11,921 bases of DNA from Colimorpha sp045598945 (GTDB lineage: Bacteria > Bacteroidota > Bacteroidia > Bacteroidales > P3), in NCBI GenBank assembly GCA_045598945.1, contig JAZRVD010000009.1, forward strand, positions 1-11,921. The letters are read 5' to 3'. The position numbers and the translations under genes were made by a program. The notes under the pieces were generated by a model. It saw nothing but the letters and a program-made list of their open reading frames with translations. It searched no databases and was not told where the DNA came from. Shown piece by piece: positions 1-5,998 of this stretch; positions within the stretch are counted from its first letter, which is position 1, and each line of letters starts with the position of its first letter.

Positions 1-30
1 AACATGAGATACAATGTGATACATATAGAC

Positions 31-65
31 AAAAAAAGGGTCGCATCAGCTACTCTGATGCGACC
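31..65 (-). terminator. Rho-independent terminator of the tRNA-Arg pair
   Basis: An 11-bp perfect stem (39-49 with 55-65) around a 5-base loop is followed, reading the minus strand, by seven T (A7 at 31-37). It lies 8 bases past the 3' end of the downstream tRNA, so it fits as the end of the tRNA transcript. The plus-strand side has a weaker T stretch (66-71), so it might also stop a gene entering from the left. Confidence 0.88.
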
Positions 66-72
66 TCTTTTG

Positions 73-146
73 TGACTCCTGCAGGATTCAAACCTGCAAC
101 CTTTTGATCCGTAGTCAAATGCTCTATTCAGTTGAGCTAAGGAGCC
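73..146 (-). tRNA. tRNA-Arg(ACG), copy 2 in transcription order
   Basis: Read on the minus strand this folds as a complete cloverleaf. The acceptor stem is GGCTCCT/AGGAGTC with one G-U pair, the D stem GCTC/GAGC, the anticodon stem TTTGA/TCAAA with loop CTACGGA, and the T stem GCAGG/CCTGC. The anticodon ACG (plus-strand 110-112) makes it tRNA-Arg, which would need A34-to-inosine editing by TadA to read CGU, CGC and CGA. The discriminator base is A and CCA is not encoded, so the tail must be added. It is identical over all 74 bases to the copy at 172-245. Confidence 0.96.
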
Positions 147-171
147 TGATTATGAAAAGTTCTTATCTTTG

Positions 172-245
172 TGACTCCTGCAGGATTCAAACCTGCAACC
201 TTTTGATCCGTAGTCAAATGCTCTATTCAGTTGAGCTAAGGAGCC
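172..245 (-). tRNA. tRNA-Arg(ACG), copy 1 in transcription order
   Basis: This is a complete cloverleaf identical to the copy at 73-146, with anticodon ACG at plus-strand 209-211. The two copies are separated by only 25 bases and share one promoter (291-322) and one terminator (31-65), so they probably arise from one dicistronic precursor. There is no encoded CCA; the sequence after the discriminator A is CAAAGATAAG. The identity includes a few flanking bases on the 3' side, which points to a recent tandem duplication or to gene conversion. Confidence 0.96.
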
Positions 246-290
246 TTTTTTCACTTTTATTACAAACATTACTTTCGTTGAAAGCGAGTG

Positions 291-322
291 CAAAGATACA
301 CTCTTTTTATGATATCACCAAA
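291..322 (-). promoter_or_regulatory. Bacteroidota promoter for the tRNA-Arg pair
   Basis: On the minus strand TTTG (plus 319-322) is followed after 20 bases by TATCTTTG (plus 291-298). This matches the Bacteroidota -33/-7 consensus (TTTG, then TAnnTTTG) with usual spacing. The predicted start near 284 leaves a leader of about 40 bases before the first tRNA. Confidence 0.8.
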
Positions 323-348
323 TTTTATTTACTATTTTTTTCACAAAC

Positions 349-366
349 TACGGCGACCACGCCATA
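349..366 (-). terminator. Possible weak terminator after the GNAT gene
   Basis: A 7-bp stem with one G-U pair (349-355 with 360-366) and a 4-base loop starts 5 bases past the stop codon of the acetyltransferase on the minus strand. The T-run after it is poor (GTTTGTG), so termination may be incomplete and some transcription could run on into the tRNA genes. Confidence 0.35.
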
Positions 367-371
367 CACAT

Positions 372-935
372 CTATATTTCAAACTGTTGCAACGCTTCGT
401 TGTAATGATACACCGTTTGATACAACTCTGTCTTGAGAGCAAGAAACTCGCTGTCGGTGAGCGGCGTTTTTGAAAATATCACTAACGGGAACATCTCTTT
501 TTTACCATTCAGCCACTGGTCGTAGTCGGGCTGGAAGTAGGGCTGCGGATTACGACATAATCCGAGCTGCTCGTAGAACCTTACACGGCGACGTGTGTCA
601 TTGTCGACAGGTGGCTCGACTTCTCCAAAGACCTGCCCGTGCGTGATGTCGAGGAAATAGCTGAACGCGGCCTTGCCATAGCCTTTGCCCTGCAACTCAG
701 GGACGATGGCGAAGTGCTCTACATAGACGGAGTTGCTAAATGTCCAGTATCCGAATATGCCGACAGGCTTTGCAGTGTCGTCAGCCACGATAAGTGAAAG
801 ATGATAGATGCTGGCAGGACGCTGCCGCAGGAGTTCGAGTGGCGGACGTTCGTTGGATGGAAAGGAGGCGACAAGGAGGTCTTCGGCAAAGTTGCGTTCG
901 GCAGGTGAAGATGCGAGACGGATGGAGATGGTCAT
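372..935 (-). CDS. GNAT-family N-acetyltransferase
   Basis: A 187-residue cytoplasmic protein of the GNAT fold, which transfers an acyl group from acyl-CoA to an amine; its substrate cannot be read from sequence. Motif A is clear: a beta-strand VYVEHFAIVPE (70-80) leads into the pyrophosphate loop QGKGYG (82-87). A later RFYEQLGL (119-126) is the usual motif B helix/turn, where Tyr121 could be the general acid. The roughly 50 residues after it are charged and aromatic and are not assigned. The ATG at 933-935 lies 6 bases after the stop of the barrel-like protein gene, so it is almost surely translated from the same mRNA as the last gene of the four-gene run. No signal peptide or membrane segment is seen. 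Family assignment is firm, specific function unknown. Confidence 0.88.
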   Translation of the reverse strand: MTISIRLASSPAERNFAEDLLVASFPSNERPPLELLRQRPASIYHLSLIVADDTAKPVGIFGYWTFSNSVYVEHFAIVPELQGKGYGKAAFSYFLDITHGQVFGEVEPPVDNDTRRRVRFYEQLGLCRNPQPYFQPDYDQWLNGKKEMFPLVIFSKTPLTDSEFLALKTELYQTVYHYNEALQQFEI

Positions 936-941
936 AGGGCT

Positions 942-1844
942 TTATTCCGCATTGAAAAACGAGAAACCGTTGAGGTTGAACTTTGCAAATATGACATGCT
1001 GCAGAGCAAAGGCGTCGGACTTGTTGTAGTCGGTATAGACTGTCTGCGTATAATAAAGGCTGTAGCCTATATCGAGGCTGCCTGTGCCAGGCATCACGAA
1101 GCTGAGAGCCACAGAGCCGAAGCCGCCTATGCCGAGTCCGCCCTGGTTGATGTACTCGTAACTGCCCACGCCGCTGTAGAGCTCGTTGGCACTACCCCAG
1201 ATGTCAAGGAGATTGAAGTTGCGACCGCAGACAGTCATGTCTTGCGACTTGACCTTGGTGTTGTTGAAGTTGAAGCCGAGGTCGGTCTCCAGCTCGAAAG
1301 ATGATGATAGTCGGAAACGCTTGGTGAGTGCGAGGTCGATATATATCCTGTTCTCGGTGCCCAACATGCCACAGCTGACGTAGCGGCTTTGATTGGTAAG
1401 CACGCCGGCCTGAGGGCCGTTGAGGAGCTGTACGATGCCTGTGGCGGAGAGCTGGCTGTAGTCGAAACGCAGCTGCCAGCCCCAGCCGCCGCTATAGTCG
1501 TAGCGAATACCCAAGCCTATCTGGTAGGTGAGCTTGTAGTACATGCTGGGATATTCGGCTATCTCAATCTCGTTGTAGGAGCCTATGCCCTGCATGTAGC
1601 CCTGGCCTTTGAGGAGCGACCATATTTCGTTGCCGTAAGCCTGGCTGTGGAGCACACGGTTGATGGTGTTTGGGCAGTCGGGGCGTCCGCTATAGAAGGA
1701 GGCCTGCTTGCCATTGGGGACGAGGAGTCCGGCGTCGACAAAGACAGAGAGACCGGAGAGGGCCAACGACGTAGGCCTGCCACCTGCCGCAACATTGAAT
1801 GCGATGAGGCAGAAAAGGGATAAAAAGAATAGTGTTTTACGCAT
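942..1844 (-). CDS. Hypothetical outer-membrane beta-barrel-like protein
   Basis: A 300-residue secreted protein that I do not recognise by name. From the ATG at 1842-1844 it starts with a clean signal peptide: MRK, a hydrophobic stretch TLFFLSLFCLIAFNVAA, and a likely cleavage before GG. A longer reading from an ATG at 1881-1883 adds 13 residues (MPLSIAFFFFIAI) that would blur this signal, so the inner start is preferred. The mature part is rich in Gly, Tyr, Ser and Asn with alternating hydrophobic strands such as YQIGLGIRYDYSGGWGWQLR, and ends in an aromatic strand (FAKFNLNGFSFF) like the last strand of outer-membrane barrels. Three mature cysteines are present (in RPDCPN, VSCGM and TVCGRN, about residues 57, 159 and 206). 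It follows the ECF sigma gene by 63 bases and precedes the acetyltransferase by 6, so it may be a co-expressed envelope protein. The barrel call is inference from composition. Confidence 0.75.
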   Translation of the reverse strand: MRKTLFFLSLFCLIAFNVAAGGRPTSLALSGLSVFVDAGLLVPNGKQASFYSGRPDCPNTINRVLHSQAYGNEIWSLLKGQGYMQGIGSYNEIEIAEYPSMYYKLTYQIGLGIRYDYSGGWGWQLRFDYSQLSATGIVQLLNGPQAGVLTNQSRYVSCGMLGTENRIYIDLALTKRFRLSSSFELETDLGFNFNNTKVKSQDMTVCGRNFNLLDIWGSANELYSGVGSYEYINQGGLGIGGFGSVALSFVMPGTGSLDIGYSLYYTQTVYTDYNKSDAFALQHVIFAKFNLNGFSFFNAE

Positions 1845-1907
1845 GATGGCAATAAAAAAGAAAAAGGCAATGCTCAAGGGCATGTGCCTGTCGATGAGGA
1901 ATAGAGG

Positions 1908-2534
1908 CTACTTGTTGAGATGCAGCTCTTTTATCATAGCCTCGTTGTTGATAATAATATTGTACATAAGATCTCTGGCGCGCTTGATATGCACCTTGAC
2001 GGTGCCCATGGGGAGCTGGAGGCGAGCGGCGATTTCCTCGTAGGATAGCTCTTCAAAAAAGCGCAGCTCAATGACAGTGCGATAACGCGGCTTGAGCTGA
2101 GCTATGACGGAACGAAGTATCTGTGTGCGCTGATTAGAGAAGAAGAGTTCTTCAGGACCTGGTGCATCAGCAGCTATAGGATACTCAACCACATCGTCCT
2201 CGTTTTTTTCAAGTTTGCTAAGAGGCACTGTGTCTGTCCGTTTCTGGCGTAAGAAATCGATACCGGTGTTATATCCAATGGTAAAGAGCCATGTGCTGAA
2301 AGCGTTGGTGGGGCTATATTTCTTGAGTTGGGAGAAAGCTTTGGTGAAAGTCTCTATTGTAAGGTCGTCGGCCTCGTCGCTGTTTTTTAGCATCTTTATA
2401 AGCATCAGGCGCACCGGCTCATAATAGATGCGGAGCAATTCGGCGTAAGCTTTTTGATCTCCGTTGTCTCTTGCAGAACAGACAAGACGATAATCGCGTT
2501 GGGATTTTTCAGTTCGCAGTACAGTGTCAGACAT
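1908..2534 (-). CDS. ECF-type (sigma-70 family) RNA polymerase sigma factor
   Basis: A 208-residue group 4 (ECF) sigma factor that would direct RNA polymerase to a specific promoter set. Region 2 spans about residues 28-99: AYAELLRIYY, then the region 2.1/2.2 helix with DEADDLTIETFTKAF (53-67) and the -10-reading helix FSTWLFTIGYNTGIDFLRQK (79-98). After an acidic linker (about 100-135), region 4 runs 138-190, with ELSYEEIAARLQLPMGTVKV (162-181) as the helix-turn-helix for the -35 element. No regions 1 or 3 are present. No FecR-like or other anti-sigma gene is adjacent, which is unusual for an ECF factor. It is the second gene of a leftward run, 32 bases after a GT2 glycosyltransferase and 63 bases before a barrel-like protein, and no separate -7 box lies in either gap. 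Confidence 0.93.
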   Translation of the reverse strand: MSDTVLRTEKSQRDYRLVCSARDNGDQKAYAELLRIYYEPVRLMLIKMLKNSDEADDLTIETFTKAFSQLKKYSPTNAFSTWLFTIGYNTGIDFLRQKRTDTVPLSKLEKNEDDVVEYPIAADAPGPEELFFSNQRTQILRSVIAQLKPRYRTVIELRFFEELSYEEIAARLQLPMGTVKVHIKRARDLMYNIIINNEAMIKELHLNK

Positions 2535-2566
2535 GTGATATACTCGAATACGTACTTATAGTAAGA

Positions 2567-3724
2567 TTAGTGTCGTTTACCTTTCCTTGCATATAACGGA
2601 GTAAGCGGCAAAATAGTATTTGCCAACAAAAAATAAAGCTCGAAGAGAGGGGAGCACCAGTAGACCGGGGCCGTCTGGAAGCGCTGGGAGGCTTTGTATA
2701 GAGATACTATCTGCCACGTTATCTTGCACACAAGAAGTGCTACAGGCAATATCCATGATATGACGGGGGAGAAAAACATAAGTATACACGACACATAAAA
2801 AAGCAAGATAGAGAGAGGATAGATTATAGAGCGGAACTTGTGTATAGAACGATGATGAGAATAAGTGGCTATACGATGACGGCGCACCAAATGCCAGTCG
2901 TAGAATGACGATTGAGCATCGGCGTTGACAAAGGAATCGTTGGAGAGCACCACGCTGGTGTTGTGCTTGGTGGCATTTTGATGAACGAACATGTCGTCGG
3001 CGCCGTCAGACTCCATATAATTGTTGATAAAAGCGATGCGGCTAAAGAAAAAGGATTTGCGATGAGACAGGTTGAGGCCGCAGCCTGTGCTGGGGTGCCC
3101 CATGATAGCATTCTGAAAGATGCCGCAGTGATAGACCAGGTTTTCGTATTGCTGCAGCCATCCCAACAAGGTGTTGCCGGAGATGACATTGGTATAGCCA
3201 AGCACTATCTGCGTGTCGTCGTTGCGGTATTTCTTGGCTATCTCTCTGAGCCAGTTTTTAGAACATGGCACACACTGAGGCTCGGTAAGCACAATAATGT
3301 CGTTTTTAGCCGAACGAATACCTAACGATAGTGGGTACTTCTTGCCATGGAAGAGGTTGATATCGTTACCCATACGCAACATCTTGAAATGTTTGTAGGA
3401 GGTGCTTGCGACACGAAGGACATACTGAGTGTCGTCGGTAGAGAGGTAGTCGACTACGACGACTTCAAAGTTAGGGTAATTCTGTTCGAGGAGGAAGGTG
3501 AGGTGGCTGCTAAGCATGTTGGCATTGTTGGTGGCAATCATCACAACGGAGACGGCCGGGAGGTCGGCATCGGGGACTGTGTCGGTGTCTTGCTGTTTTT
3601 TACGAAACAGAGCAACACGCAAGTAGCTCAACCCGTAATGCAACATGAGGTAAAGGAAAGTTACTGCCGCCACGATAAGCAGCGCAAATTGGTAAATATC
3701 AGTAAATACGCTTATTGGGAACAT
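2567..3724 (-). CDS. Membrane-bound family 2 glycosyltransferase-like protein
   Basis: A 385-residue inner-membrane protein with the GT2 (GT-A fold) layout. One N-terminal membrane segment (about 10-30) is followed by the cytoplasmic catalytic domain, which starts at PAVSVVMIATNNANMLSSHL (56-75) and has EVVVVDYLSTDDTQYVL (87-103, the nucleotide-binding strand). Then come an acceptor-side region (190-250) with ESDGADDMFV, a WHLVRRHRIATY stretch where Q/RxxRW-type motifs sit, and C-terminal membrane segments at about 298-320, 321-340 and 357-375. The place where family members normally carry DxD (ILTDADC-like) reads VLTEPQCVP (145-153), so two acidic residues that bind the metal-nucleotide sugar are replaced by Glu-Pro-Gln. 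It may therefore be inactive, metal-independent or altered in donor use. It is the first gene of the run containing the ECF sigma factor; a -7 box lies 27 bases upstream of the ATG. Likely envelope glycan work; the sugar is unknown. Confidence 0.85.
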   Translation of the reverse strand: MFPISVFTDIYQFALLIVAAVTFLYLMLHYGLSYLRVALFRKKQQDTDTVPDADLPAVSVVMIATNNANMLSSHLTFLLEQNYPNFEVVVVDYLSTDDTQYVLRVASTSYKHFKMLRMGNDINLFHGKKYPLSLGIRSAKNDIIVLTEPQCVPCSKNWLREIAKKYRNDDTQIVLGYTNVISGNTLLGWLQQYENLVYHCGIFQNAIMGHPSTGCGLNLSHRKSFFFSRIAFINNYMESDGADDMFVHQNATKHNTSVVLSNDSFVNADAQSSFYDWHLVRRHRIATYSHHRSIHKFRSIIYPLSILLFYVSCILMFFSPVISWILPVALLVCKITWQIVSLYKASQRFQTAPVYWCSPLFELYFLLANTILPLTPLYARKGKRH

Positions 3725-3750
3725 CGTTTAATACTTCAATTTTTAGTTTG

Positions 3751-3774
3751 CAAAATTATATATTTGTTGTCAAA
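3751..3774 (-). promoter_or_regulatory. Predicted promoter of the GT2-sigma-barrel-GNAT run
   Basis: On the minus strand TAATTTTG (plus 3751-3758) matches TAnnTTTG and would start transcription near 3744, some 20 bases before the glycosyltransferase ATG. A TTTG (plus 3771-3774) lies only 12 bases further upstream, shorter than the usual 17-23, so the -33 element is uncertain. Confidence 0.55.
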
Positions 3775-3790
3775 TATTCATTACATTTTT

Positions 3791-3843
3791 ATGCTTTTCT
3801 TAACAAAAACATGTTAATTTTACATATTGCTAAGATTAAGCAT
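3791..3843. repeat. Nested inverted repeats in the divergent GT2/tgt intergenic region
   Basis: ATGCTT (3791-3796) faces AAGCAT (3838-3843), with CTTA/TAAG (3799-3802, 3831-3834) extending the pairing. Within this TTAACA (3800-3805) faces TGTTAA (3812-3817) across 6 bases. They lie between the two divergent promoters and could be a regulator-binding dyad, but the arms are short and AT-rich. Confidence 0.3.
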
Positions 3844-3865
3844 ATTACAGAGCCGCATGCATTCT

Positions 3866-3889
3866 ATTGGAAAAAAAGTCTTACCTTTG
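3866..3889 (+). promoter_or_regulatory. Predicted promoter of the tgt operon
   Basis: TACCTTTG (3882-3889), followed by C, is a full match to the Bacteroidota -7 box. The best upstream element is ATTG (3866-3869), at a 12-base spacing. A start near 3895 gives a leader of about 70 bases before the ATG at 3966. That leader holds a 5-bp hairpin (3900-3904 with 3911-3915) and an AGGAGG-like stretch (about 3919-3924) that is too far from the ATG to serve as its ribosome site. The promoter position rules out the upstream TTG (3867) as the tgt start. Confidence 0.7.
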
Positions 3890-3965
3890 CATTTTGTTTC
3901 TTGCACAAAAGCAAGCAGAGGAGGACACACACAAACACAAGACACACTTTTTCCGAGAGATACCA

Positions 3966-5099
3966 ATGTCAAGATTTACACTACACACCCCACCCCATCC
4001 GTCGGGGCCGCGCGCCGGCGTACTGCACACCGACCATGGCGACATACCTACACCGATATTCATGCCTGTAGGCACGGCAGGCAGCGTCAAAGCGGTACAC
4101 CAGCGCGAACTGCGACAAGATATCGACGCCAAGATAATACTTGGCAACACCTACCACCTATACCTCCGTCCGGGTCTCGACATACTGCACGCTGCGGGAG
4201 GGCTGCACAAGTTTAACGGATGGGAGAGGCCATTGCTGACCGACAGTGGCGGATTTCAAGTGTTCTCGCTTGCCGACAACCGCAAGATAAAAGAAGAAGG
4301 GTGCACATTCCGGAGCCATATCGACGGGTCGAAGCACCTTTTCACCCCTGAGCGAGTGATGGACATAGAGCGCATCATTGGCGCGGACATAATGATGGCT
4401 TTTGACGAATGTTGCCCCGGCGACGCCGACAGAGGCTATGCTCGAAGGTCGATGGAACTGACACACCGCTGGCTGGACCGCTGCGTGGCACGCTTCAAAG
4501 CGACCGAGCCACTGTACGGACATCATCAGATGCTGTTTCCCATTGTGCAAGGATGCCAATATACAGACCTGCGCCGTCAGTCGGCAGAATATATAGCGTC
4601 GAAAGAGATGGAGGGCTGTGCTATAGGAGGTCTTGCCGTAGGCGAGCCTACCGAGGTGATGTACCAGATGATAGAGGTGGTGAACGCCATACTGCCCGCC
4701 GACAAGCCGCGCTACCTCATGGGCGTAGGCACACCGCAGAACATACTGGAGGCCATAGAGCGCGGCGTGGACATGTTCGACTGCGTGATGCCCACACGCA
4801 ACGGCCGCAACGGACTGCTTTTCACCCAGCACGGCACGATAAACATAAAAAACAAGAAATGGGAGACGTGCTTTGAGCCTATAGACCCCGACAGCACCGT
4901 CGAAGCCGACAGGGCGTACACCCTGGCATACTTGCACCACCTGATAAAAGCAGAAGAGATATTAGGGCTGCAGATATGCTCGATACACAACCTGGCGTTC
5001 TACCTTTGGCTTGTAAGAACAGCGCGAGAGCATATATTGGACGGCACATTCGCCCAATGGAAGGCGTCGATAATGCCAAACTTGAACAAGAGACTATAG
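3966..5099 (+). CDS. tgt: tRNA-guanine transglycosylase (TGT, queuosine pathway)
   Basis: A 377-residue cytoplasmic enzyme that exchanges guanine 34 of GUN-anticodon tRNAs (Asp, Asn, His, Tyr) for preQ1 during queuosine synthesis. Landmarks are the substrate-pocket DSGGFQ with Asp93, the VQGCQY loop (194-199), the bacterial LAVG signature (223-226, preQ1-type rather than eukaryotic queuine-type) and the nucleophile Asp272 in MFDCVMPTRNGRNG. The C-terminal zinc site is broken: aligning to E. coli TGT on YLHHL and IHNL without gaps puts Ser310, Val312 and Asp315 at the three cysteines (302, 304, 307), while the fourth ligand is kept as His341. The ATG at 3966 gives the family's usual N-terminus; the reading frame stays open upstream to a TTG at 3867, but that codon lies in the promoter. 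A metallophosphoesterase gene follows 7 bases after the stop. Confidence 0.97.
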   Translation: MSRFTLHTPPHPSGPRAGVLHTDHGDIPTPIFMPVGTAGSVKAVHQRELRQDIDAKIILGNTYHLYLRPGLDILHAAGGLHKFNGWERPLLTDSGGFQVFSLADNRKIKEEGCTFRSHIDGSKHLFTPERVMDIERIIGADIMMAFDECCPGDADRGYARRSMELTHRWLDRCVARFKATEPLYGHHQMLFPIVQGCQYTDLRRQSAEYIASKEMEGCAIGGLAVGEPTEVMYQMIEVVNAILPADKPRYLMGVGTPQNILEAIERGVDMFDCVMPTRNGRNGLLFTQHGTINIKNKKWETCFEPIDPDSTVEADRAYTLAYLHHLIKAEEILGLQICSIHNLAFYLWLVRTAREHILDGTFAQWKASIMPNLNKRL

Positions 5100-5106
5100 C
5101 AAAAAA

Positions 5107-5925
5107 ATGTACAAGATTGATATAGACAGCAGCACAAGAGAGCTCTACTGCATTGGCGACACCCACGGCGCACACAACGAAGTGCTATACTACATGAAGA
5201 GATACGAGATGGCCGACACGGCAATCATCTGCCTTGGCGACTGCGGCATGGGCTTCTCCACCATAGAAGGTACAAAAAAAGCGATGTACAAACTAAACGA
5301 GTATTGCAAGAGCAACAACTGCCATATATATATGTTTCGCGGCAACCACGACGACCCGTCATACTATGCAGAAGGCAAGATAGCAATGAGCAACATCAAG
5401 CTGATACCCGACTACACGGTGATAGGCTACAAAGGCGCCAACATACTGTGCATAGGCGGCGCCACCAGCATAGACAGGAGCTACAGAATGAGAAAATACG
5501 AGGCGGAAGTAAGCTCGTACCTACGTTTTCACCCCAACAGCAGCAACGAGGATATTGAAAAGCTCCCCAAGCTATATTGGTACGACGAGCAACCCGTATA
5601 TGACGAGGACAAACTTGACAAGATAGACATCAACATAGACTATGTATGCACCCACACCTGCCCGTCGTTTGCCATGCCATTGACCAAGGAAGGGCTGTCG
5701 GAATGGTATCTCCACGACATGCTGCTGTACAGCGACGTAGACAACGAGCGAAAAGTGATGGACATGATTTACCACAAGCTTTTGACAAAAGGCAGCAAGA
5801 TAAAGAAATGGCTGTACGGACACTACCATTACCACAACAGCATGGAGGTCGACGGCATACAGTTTGTCATGCTCGACATGGTGAGAGACGGCGTGTGCGA
5901 CGCCTACCTGCTGATGAAGGATTAG
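5107..5925 (+). CDS. Calcineurin-like metallophosphoesterase
   Basis: A 272-residue soluble phosphoesterase with the complete set of metal-binding motifs in order: GDTHG (17-21), GDCG (44-47), GNHDD (79-83), a His in CTHTCP (181-186) and GHYHYH (238-243). The family hydrolyses phosphomono- or diesters at a two-metal centre; the natural substrate is not predictable here. The spacer from 120 to 180 is long and charged (SIDRSYRMRKYEAE and following) and probably forms a cap. The ATG at 5107 sits 7 bases after the tgt stop, so both are one transcript. No signal peptide or membrane segment is seen. A functional tie to queuosine is not evident. The gene ends before a hairpin shared with the converging OmpA-family gene. 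Confidence 0.93.
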   Translation: MYKIDIDSSTRELYCIGDTHGAHNEVLYYMKRYEMADTAIICLGDCGMGFSTIEGTKKAMYKLNEYCKSNNCHIYMFRGNHDDPSYYAEGKIAMSNIKLIPDYTVIGYKGANILCIGGATSIDRSYRMRKYEAEVSSYLRFHPNSSNEDIEKLPKLYWYDEQPVYDEDKLDKIDINIDYVCTHTCPSFAMPLTKEGLSEWYLHDMLLYSDVDNERKVMDMIYHKLLTKGSKIKKWLYGHYHYHNSMEVDGIQFVMLDMVRDGVCDAYLLMKD

Positions 5926-5950
5926 AGACTTGAAGAGGTCATATTACAAC

Positions 5951-5998
5951 AAGGGTGCAGCCTAAAAGCCGCACCCTTGCTTGTTTGTTTTCCTGTTT
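5951..5998. terminator. Hairpin terminator between converging genes
   Basis: An 8-bp perfect stem (5951-5958 with 5971-5978) and 12-base loop is followed on the plus strand by a T-rich tail (5977-5998, TTGCTTGTTTGTTTTCC). It lies 25 bases after the metallophosphoesterase stop. On the other strand it lies 18 bases after the OmpA-family stop with only TTGTTG behind it, so it is stronger for plus-strand transcripts. Confidence 0.72.

Noticed and set aside
73..245. The direct repeats at the left end as a CRISPR array or integration sites
   Set aside because: The repeat unit is a complete tRNA gene with only two copies, no spacer pattern, and no integrase or partial tRNA copy nearby.
1845..1883. 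Longer start for the barrel-like protein at 1883
   Set aside because: The extra 13 residues put a second hydrophobic run before the MRK n-region and spoil the signal peptide; the ATG at 1844 gives a standard one.
3867..3965. An N-terminal extension of tgt starting at TTG
   Set aside because: The TTG lies in the promoter spacer, upstream of the -7 box at 3882-3889, and the extra 33 residues do not resemble any TGT. The ATG at 3966 gives the family's normal start.
3890..3965. A preQ1 riboswitch in the tgt leader
   Set aside because: Only a 5-bp hairpin (3900-3904 with 3911-3915) was found. The A-rich tail and pseudoknot layout of preQ1 classes are not visible.
4158..4940. A 260-codon minus-strand frame opposite tgt
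   Set aside because: Shadow of tgt with a low-complexity His/Val-rich product and no recognisable motif.
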